From positions 248,001 through 312,000 of the forward strand of contig SJRY01000062.1 in NCBI GenBank assembly GCA_011319805.1: DNA of 64,000 nt, read 5' to 3'. The notes below the pieces were generated by a model. That model saw only the letters and a program-made list of their open reading frames with translations, searched no databases and was not told the DNA's origin. A program made the translations under genes and the position numbers. Source of the stretch: Macrocybe gigantea (Eukaryota; Basidiomycota; Agaricomycetes; Agaricales; Callistosporiaceae). This document shows positions 56,758-64,000 of this stretch, piece by piece. Every line of letters starts with the position of its first letter. Positions within the stretch are counted from its first letter, which is position 1.

Positions 56758-58084
56758 ATGGGTGCTACGTCCACCAATTTCTCGTCGCATACAGTCTGCG
56801 ATGCTGTTGCGCTGGCAGAAGATGTTGCTCAGGCTACCGTTTATGAGCAGCTGCGCGAGTTTCGTGCTCGCATCCCAAAAGACGTCCTCGAAAAGTACGA
56901 AAAACCGCGCTCCAATCTGGCCATCGCGTAAGCTGTTATTCTCCTCGATTCGGTATCAGCGCCCTCTAATTCCCGTGTCACGTAGCCAAACTCTGATGGA
57001 TTGGGCGGTCGCCATCGTTGCGTGGCAGTTGTATATGCGGTTCACGAATCCCGGCGCCTTCTTTATTTCGACCCTTCTCATGGCCTACTCTCAGCGTGGC
57101 ATTTCGAACCTCCTACATGACTGCGGTCATTATAATCTCTTCGGTCAAAAGGTTACCATGAGAAATATTGTGATCCTTCCATTTCCTCTTTAATGACTTA
57201 TGTACGTCCTAGGCCTTAGATGTCGCGTTTGGAAACCTGTTCCTCGCGCCCGCACTTATGTCCTCGGTTCGAGCATTTCGTAAGGCTCATACAAGCCACC
57301 ATCACTACCTCGGCACAGAAAACGATCCCGATCATGGTCTTGGAAATGAATCCAGTTTGAGACACTACCGAGTATGTCTCTGACAGGTCCCAATGGAGCA
57401 TTTCTGATTGTAAAATCTATAGCTTAAGCGCTTTGACCACAAGACCATGCTTGGACTCTACCTGTTTGATCTCCCGGATCCTGTAGTATGGACTCAGCAT
57501 GCCCTTGGAGCTCTCCCGTCCGAATCCGGCTTTCTTCTAATTTGGTGGACAGTAGTAGGACTGCTGACCGGACTGTTCGAACCACAGGAATTTGTGGCTC
57601 CTTTCGGTTGGCGGTTCCTCTTCCTGTGGCATTTCTCCCGCTGCACGATTATGTATGCGGTTTACATCCTTCGAGAAATCATCGACCATTCTGGCCTGCC
57701 ACCCACCTCAATTCTTGCCTTCACACGTTCCAGTCCATGCTGCAACATGGTTCAGCAGTTTCTGCAACCCCATAGCGACAATTACCACCTCTTGCATCGT
57801 AAGCACGGGACTGCATCTATGGCTCGATTTTTATCCGTCAATTTGGATTCCAGATCTCCTGCCGAGAGTCCCTATGGGCCACTTGCATGATTGCCATGTT
57901 TGGTTGAATGACAATGTCGTCGAGTACAGAGAAGCTAATCGTAGGTGGCACCTTTTCCCGCAGTCTGAGATCTGACTTTTTTCTTGCTGCAGAATATTTG
58001 AACTACTTCAGCGGCGAAAAGCCGCTCTTCACTCAGTCGTTGCACAAGGACCCCCAATTGCACGTTTTTGGTGCCGAATTGTGA
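56758..58084 (+). CDS. Membrane fatty acid desaturase family protein
   Basis: Exons 56758-56927, from 56986 to about 57151, about 57214-57369, about 57422-57799, about 57852-57941 and 57993-58084 fit. The three histidine boxes of the membrane desaturase superfamily are present: NLLHDCGHYNLFG, KAHTSHHHYLGTENDPDHG and the last, split by an intron, PHSDNYHLLHHLLPRVP. These ligate the di-iron centre. Transmembrane helices lie between them (for example SGFLLIWWTVVGLLTGLF). The tail MGHLHDCHVWLNDNVVEY and FSGEKPLFTQSLHK is typical of a less studied branch, distinct from delta-9 and delta-12 enzymes, so the substrate is open. The ER is the expected location. Confidence 0.87.
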
Positions 58085-58826
58085 AACTGCTGGTGTCTCC
58101 GCATCTTTTTGCGCCTCCTACTTTGTTTTGTTAGTCAATATTTTGCTTCGCATGTGACCAGTGAATAAATCCCTCCCTCTCTAAGCTACCTAAGTGCCTT
58201 CCTAGCTTCTGTGATTGTTTCCGCAGGTTAAGTATGCGCCGGGAGTGCGTTCGTCCTAGGGCCTAAGGGGTTGAGGCACTGTTCTTCTGGAACTGTCTGT
58301 CCGCGAAATCCTTCAGGATATCAGTCGTGCCAAGGAAGAGCGGTACAACGCGCCACGTATGGCATTCGACTCGGACCTTGGACAAGAGCAAGTGAAGCTT
58401 ATTTCACTTGGAACAATCTGATCCGTGAAGCCTCCCCACTTCACGAAGTCACCACACCCAATCACCGCAGAGTCGTCATGACTGCTTTTGTGCCTTAAAA
58501 CTCGAGCGGAAAAGCCTCAGTCTGAGGAATCCGCCATGTGGAGACGATTCGGATCTTCCTTTTTGCTCTTCCCCGCTGACATCCAAGTCGCCATTATTTT
58601 TCTTTGACCATTTGGCTTGGCCTTGGCATTAATCAATTACGGAACGACCAGGAACTTCAAGGCCCCATTACTGCGGATGCTTTCACATAAATTTGAGCTT
58701 TACATACATTCAAGTCCTGGTCATCCACGTAGCGGCGTTGGAAGTGACACAGTGCGTCGTCGGCGGAACTAGAAATATTCATGATTATTTATCACCAGCA
58801 TTTGCAGAGACAACCCGTCTTCTAGA
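58085..58826. other. Intergenic upstream of the SulP pair
   Basis: A 75-codon plus frame at 58271-58498 is open but unrecognised. The region holds the desaturase 3' end, the promoter of the first SulP gene and perhaps a 5' exon of it before the TTGCAG and TCTAG sites at 58801-58826. Confidence 0.4.
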
Positions 58827-61800
58827 ATGTCTATGGCCATGCTCCGGAGGAAAATATACAGCGGGGTTCCTTCTATTCTTCTGGGTGTTTTGCTGAACAC
58901 ATTGGATGCAGGTATGATCCACAACGTCGCCTGATTTCGGTCGTGCACTTGAATCTCGCTCTTCAGTATCTACGGGTCTCTTAGTTTTTCCCTCCGCTAA
59001 AGGAGGAAAGGCCTTTGACGGGTTGCAAGTCCAAGGCATGTCATTGTACATCATGAGGCAAGTACTCACATTATGAACATTTGTTACTTTCTTGTGAACA
59101 GATCAACATTCAGCACAATCATCTCCCAGCTCGCGCTATCTTTGGGAGGATCACGTTTCTCGGGTGGCTTGGGGTCGATGCTGATCGAAATACTCCCTTT
59201 CCTTCGGGCCATTGCGAAGCGCATTCGCGACGCGTTAGGAGATGACGATCCAGCTCTGATGCCAACTATCATGGTCGCCTATGCCCTATGTAGTATCGTC
59301 CTTGGCACTGCATTCCTTGTACTGGGCATGTTTCGATGCGGAAGACTGGTATGGGGAAAGCCAGGGAAAATCATGCTTGTACTAACGCATACATTTGGTT
59401 AGGTTGAGTACATTCCACGAACCGTGCTCAGTGGTGTGATCGGTGGGCGTCATGCTTGGAGAGTGTCATCAGGCTGATTGACATTGCCCTCAGGAGCTAT
59501 TGGCGTCTCATTATTCGAGCTCGGTCTTTCACTGGCGACGCCATCTTCAGAGGAGCCATTCCGGCCCGGTCTCCTCATCACAACCAGGCAGTTCCATGTA
59601 CATTCATCGCTGTTTCTAGCGTCTTTCCTCCCCGCCCTTTTCCTTTCGATCACCACCCGGTCTCATCTCATCAGTGAACTATCGAGAGGAGCCACCCAAC
59701 ACGCGCTATATGTTCCCGTTTACATGCTATCTATTGGTATCATCTTTTGGATCGTCATAGCGTCACGAGGATTTGCGACTAAACAAGGCATGGACTATCT
59801 GGCACAGCTTGGCTGGCTCTTCACGCTTGATGACAGCGTTACCAGGGAGAGGGGCCTCGGAACTGCATGGATGTATTGGCGTATGTTTGATTTAACAAAG
59901 GTCAGCTGGTGGGCGATAGGTCGGACCATGCCCACCATGGCCCTTCTGGTAATCATAAGCCTCATGGTTCTGTCTGTCTTTGTCCCGTCCCTTGCGATGG
60001 CTTTGAGGGTACAAACATACAGCATGGACCATGAGTTCATCGGTCATGCTGTGTCTAATCTCCTGGCTGGGCTGGCCGGAACTGTGCCAAATCTCGTGGT
60101 AAGCTATACTTCCATAGCTTGAGCAAGCGTGCATAACATCTGGGAGATCAGGTTTTCTCAAATGCCTATTTCTTCACCCGAGCTGGCGGAGGCAGGATCG
60201 AAGCTCTCGTCGTGACGGCCTTTACAATGGTCTTATTCTTGACATCAGCCCTGATTTTACCCTATACACCAACCATTCTTGCATCGGCTCTGGTTCTCTT
60301 CTTGGGTATCGAACTACTGGTTGAATCCGTTTGGGAGACTTCTAAGACATCGCAATGGAGTGAGTGGAGTGTCATCGTAGGAACACTCTTTTCCTGCACA
60401 TATCTCGGCTTTACCCCCGGTTTTATGGCTGGATTGGCACTTTCCATTCTGCTTCACTTCGGCTGGGGTATTGCAGATTCCGTAAGTTTATGTTTATTCT
60501 CGCGCTCTTTAAGAATGGCATTAACTTGAATTCTGTCTAGCAATTTCGAGTTAAGGAGCTTCATATATCGGGACAAGATTTTATTCCGTCACACGGCCGG
60601 CCCACCCCTCGGTCAATGGGAGAACTCAGCATTGCTCTTCAGCAACAAAGGGACACTGAAAACAGAGCCGGCCTGCGAAAGCCACCTAATATGAAATTTG
60701 TTGGGTTAACTGGTTATATGTGTAAGCTCAGGTCGTTAGGTTTCTCAAACTTCAGGTGTCACGTTGACCTAGTTTTCTCCTCGATTCCGCCTCTGGAGAA
60801 GGAATGCGATAAACACTTTGCCTCGCTCGCATCATCTTCTTCACCCTGCTCATTTATTGTCCTCGATCTCACATCCGTCCATCGCGTGGAAACTGGCGTT
60901 GTCGAATACCTCGCACGCAAGACACAAGAAGGAGGATCGCATGTCAAGCCTGTGATAATGGCCCTATGTGGATTAAACGAGGGTTCTGGAACATATCAAG
61001 ACTTCAAGCGCGGCGAACTGGGTCTCGTCTGGCCAGGAGATAATCCTTCGCTCTTCACTTCTGGTCGTCATTTCATCTGCTTCGATGACCGAAGGGTGGC
61101 TCTGCGGTGGTGCAATGCTTATCTATCATATTTATCATCTTTCAGACACGGATCCCGTTGTTCACCCGAGTCCCTTCTGCAAGGTATTTACCTATTCGTA
61201 GTCTCCAAAACTTTCTAAAAGACCTGGCATGTAGTGGCTGACCATGTCATTTCTGACACGAATATCTTGGAGCAATTTTCGCAGCTCTGCAGTGTTGATG
61301 GTTCCCTGGACATCTTTTCGATGCTGCCAGGGCCTCCCGAAGAAACATTCAGCAGTATCAGGCCTGTTGAATATGCCAGTCAACTTGGCGTCAAAGTCAA
61401 GCGATATTTGCCTGGCGATATCCTGGCAATTAGGGGTCAGTCGTAGCGAGTTATGGTACAGCCCTTTCATGGACTTACTTCATTTTAGGTGATCACGTCG
61501 AACGTGCTACATTCATCGTCAGAGGGCAACTCTCCCTAGAGAATATCGTCTATCTGAAGAATGAAGAGCAGACCTGGAGGCCGTCTCTCCGGCAAGGTGC
61601 TAGTCAAGCACCCCACCGGCTGCTCTCCGCGGCCATTCTTTGTTCGTTCGGCAGAGAGAATTCTTTGACGATTCTGATCGTGGCATGGCCCTCCCGCCTC
61701 AACAGGGCCAACCGAATAGAGTCCGTATTCTAGTCCGCGGTGATCATTTGGGTCTGTTCCACTACTTGGTCGGAGGTAAGCAATGGGAAGATTGCGACCG

Positions 61801-61957
61801 CATCGCGGTCACAGAATCGGGCCCTTGTTGGACGGTCGAACTTAGCAGGGCAGCTGTTCCAGAATACAAGCAAAGCCAGATCTCCGCTTGGTTAGCGCTT
61901 GTGGCGGGCGCACTGGATCAAATAAAGGAACAAGAGTTACGGTGGCTGACGCATTAA
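58827..61957 (+). CDS. SulP-type transporter with STAS and cyclic-nucleotide-binding-like C-terminus (Vsb1-like), copy 1
   Basis: SulP family membrane protein with the domain plan of yeast Vsb1 (YGR125W), a vacuolar protein needed for basic amino acid storage. Blocks: YSGVPSILLGVLLNTLDA, GLLVFPSAKGGKAFDG, FSTIISQLALSLGG, SMLIEILPFLRAIAKRI, DDDPALMPTIMVAYALCS, RTVLSGVIGAIGVSLFELGL, THALYVPV-like QHALYVPVYMLSIGI, GTAWMYWRMFDLTKVSWW, GTVPNLVVFSNAYFFTRAGG, then a STAS strand-helix (FIVLDLTSVHRVETGVVEYL) and a cNMP-like region (KRYLPGDILAIRGDHVER, IVRGQLSLENIVYL). The intron at 59058-59101 starts GC. Near 61600 the frame changes through a weak acceptor, so the end could contain a lesion. The start at 58827 may be preceded by another exon. 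Confidence 0.85.
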
Positions 61958-62717
61958 CGTCCTCGTTACCTCAATTCCACCAGTCATTCACGATCGAAGA
62001 GAACCACATTTGTTACCCCTATGCTTGACTCTTTCCCATTACCCAATTTTGTATGTGATCATGATCTATGCTGACGTTGCATGACAATTTTGTTTGTTAC
62101 TCGCGGGTGCCCTTGCTTTCGATTTGAACGATTTGAACCCATTTGGCATTTCCCTTAAGAGATCTCAATAGGTCCATGCCATCGCGTTATTGCCGCTGGT
62201 GATCTACTCCTGCGGAAAATTTTCTATCCCCTTTCCTGATTCTCATCGAATCCTTGTGCACTGCCTGCACATTGTTATGCTACCGAATAACGAAAGGTTT
62301 TGAGCTACGTTCGTTGCGGCTCGAAGCCGAAAAAAGCCATCACATGACTTGTTACAGTTTTCCGCGGCTCCTTCATCTTGGTTGTAATGGACATTCTCGA
62401 ATGCTAAAATACGAGGCTGCCGATGCTCAAGAAGCTTTAGGATGGTCATGAATGAGGGCGTTCTGGGAATAGACTTTCTTTGGCACCAAGTTGCAGTAAT
62501 CGGACCGCGCGCGATGCGACACAGAAGCTGAGCGCCGTCATCCATTAAGGGCGGGCGGCTTCTGACACAGATTCTGTGCGAAGATTGACTGGTGATATCC
62601 GTGGATACATCGGGTTCTTGATTGACAGCGTACTCGGAAATTTTTCGAGTCGGCGTTTGTCTGCGTCGGTGCTTAATCGTCGCCAGAGAGCGAAGGGCCC
62701 CTTGTCGCCTTTGCAGA
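61958..62717. other. Spacer between the two SulP copies
   Basis: 760 bp with no family motif. The right end has an acceptor (TTTGCAG) just before the ATG at 62718, so a short 5' exon of copy 2 may lie here. A frame open from 62622 joins in phase to that ATG. Confidence 0.4.
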
Positions 62718-64000
62718 ATGACAACCAGCTCACGTCGAGTGTACCAAGTATTTCCCTCCGTTCTGCTGGGGACACTCTTGAATGTTCTGGATGCTGGTAC
62801 GAGACAGCAGTCTTTTTTGCCTTCGATGCATTTTTTAAAACGGGTGAAAACGTAGTGTCTACTGGGCTCTTGATATTCCCCTCCGCAAAAGAAGGTAGAG
62901 TGTTCGATGGCCTCCAAGTGCAAGCCATGTCTATCTACATCATGAGGTGAATGTCAGCAGTTATGCCCTTTGGATGGTACCTTCATGCAGGCATTTTCAG
63001 CACAATCACTTCGCAACTGGCTTTAACCCTTGGAGGGTCGCTGTTCCCAGGAGCGCTTGGATCAATGCTCATAGAAGTCTTGCCATTCTTGAGGTCTATT
63101 GCCATGTCCATCCGCAACACCCTCGGAGATGACGATCCCGCCGTGCTCCCGACTGTCATGGTGGCGTACACACTGACAAGCTTTCTCATTGGAATCGCGT
63201 TTCTGCTACTCGGAGTGTTCAGATGCGGTCGTTTGGTATGTTTTTGAGTAACCGAATCTGAATATATGCGCTAAGAATCTGTGCAGGTCGAGTATTTTCC
63301 AAGAACGGTTTTGACCGGTGTTATAGGTGCCTTCAGAGGTTCTACCCAGTGTACCTATCTGTTAATCATAATTCTAGGGCCATCGGTGTTTCTCTCTTTG
63401 AGCTTGGCCTGTCATTAGCGGCGCCGGCACCGTCTCATTCGACCACTTTATCCTCTTTGCCATCAACGGAATTTTATCTTCCTCTAGTCATGGCTTCGTT
63501 TTTGCCGGCCTTCTTTCTATCTATCACAACGAGATCTGCCTTCATCGGCCGCCTCACGAACGGTGTCACACAGCACGCGCTGTATGTTCCGATCTATGTC
63601 TTATCCATTGCGGCGGTGTTCTGGTCGATCGTGGTTGCTCAAGGATATGCTAACCAGGCTGGAATGTCGTATCTCGCAGAACTTGGGTGGCTTTTCCGAT
63701 TGGATGATAGCATAAAAAAAGAGCCTGGTCTGGGAACGGCCTGGATATATTGGCGCATGTTCGATTTGTCGAGCATCAGTTGGTGTGCAATGAGCCAAAC
63801 CGCTCCGACGATAATCCTTCTCGTCATTATCGGCGTTCTAAACCTATCCGTGTTCGTACCCGCTCTGGCTCTGGCTTTGGAAACTCCGACATATAACATG
63901 GACCATGAATTCCTTGGCCACGGAGCTGCAAATTTGTTAGCAGGGATGGCCGGAACAGTCCCGAATCTAGTGGTGCGTCTCTCAGTACAATCGTATCTGC
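62718..64000 (+). CDS. SulP-type transporter (Vsb1-like), copy 2, cut by window end
   Basis: Tandem paralogue of the gene at 58827-61957. Blocks seen: FPSVLLGTLLNVLDAG, GLLIFPSAKEGRVFDG, STITSQLALTLGGSLF, SMLIEVLPFLRSIAMSI, DDDPAVLPTVMVAYTLTS, RTVLTGVIGAIGVSLFELGL, QHALYVPIYVLSIAAVF, GTAWIYWRMFDLSSISW, MDHEFLGHGAANLLAGMAG and GTVPNLV, where the window stops in an intron. Introns stand where copy 1 has them, but the one equivalent to the GC-AG intron starts GTGAAT here (about 62948). The STAS and cNMP-like parts must lie beyond base 64000. The upstream Met at 62622 is an alternative start. Confidence 0.83.

Noticed and set aside
1..64000. Search for CRISPR-like arrays, tandem satellite arrays and rRNA
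   Set aside because: No regularly spaced short repeats, satellite blocks or rRNA signatures were seen on reading through the window.

Overview
The window is nuclear DNA of a mushroom-forming basidiomycete (Agaricomycetes). Genes are densely packed on both strands and split by many short introns of about 45-80 nt with CTGAC/CTAAC-like branch sites. The protein families fit as well: DUF6533 and DUF6535 membrane proteins, F-box proteins, serine/proline-rich orphans, a small cysteine-rich secreted protein, a caleosin, and eukaryotic housekeeping genes. I saw no rRNA, convincing tRNA, CRISPR or bacterial operon structure. Exon junctions were worked out by hand from splice signals, reading phase and family knowledge, so boundaries called unresolved should be treated as approximate.

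Left third (1-24 kb): COG3 (Golgi tethering, cut by the window edge), VPS72/SWC2 (histone H2A.Z loading by SWR1), a DUF6533 multi-pass membrane protein, a hAT-like non-autonomous transposon (6922-7775), a roadblock-type dynein light chain, a small secreted protein with a decayed paralogue, a 412-bp TIR repeat, a SLOG-like Rossmann protein, a GFA-type zinc protein, a serine-rich orphan, and two adjacent paralogous single-pass membrane proteins.

Middle (24-45 kb): an RSC1/RSC2-type chromatin remodeller subunit (two bromodomains plus BAH), a two-finger C2H2 factor, a GH99/GH71-like protein fused to a long Pro/Ser-rich PPPPY-containing tail and divergent from a small P-loop kinase, a caleosin convergent with FKBP12, an SDR reductase with an 11-nt microexon, and another serine/proline-rich orphan.

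Right third (45-64 kb): a DUF6535 protein divergent from an adenosine-deaminase-like enzyme, an F-box protein, GPALPP1/DUF3752, a second copy of the TIR repeat beside a TATA promoter, a membrane fatty-acid desaturase, and a tandem pair of SulP-type transporters with STAS and cyclic-nucleotide-binding-like regions (yeast Vsb1-like), the second cut by the window end.

Two patterns cross the window. First, at least four introns, and probably five, use GC-AG splice sites; in one the tandem paralogue has GT at the equivalent place. Second, eight places in otherwise good genes need exactly one extra base to restore a conserved frame. This looks like systematic one-base deletion in the assembly, or less likely real decay, and should be settled before any of those genes is called a pseudogene. 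No complete novel system is evident. The best candidates for new biology are the SLOG-like protein, the glycoside-hydrolase/tail fusion and the gene-fragment-carrying hAT-like element.
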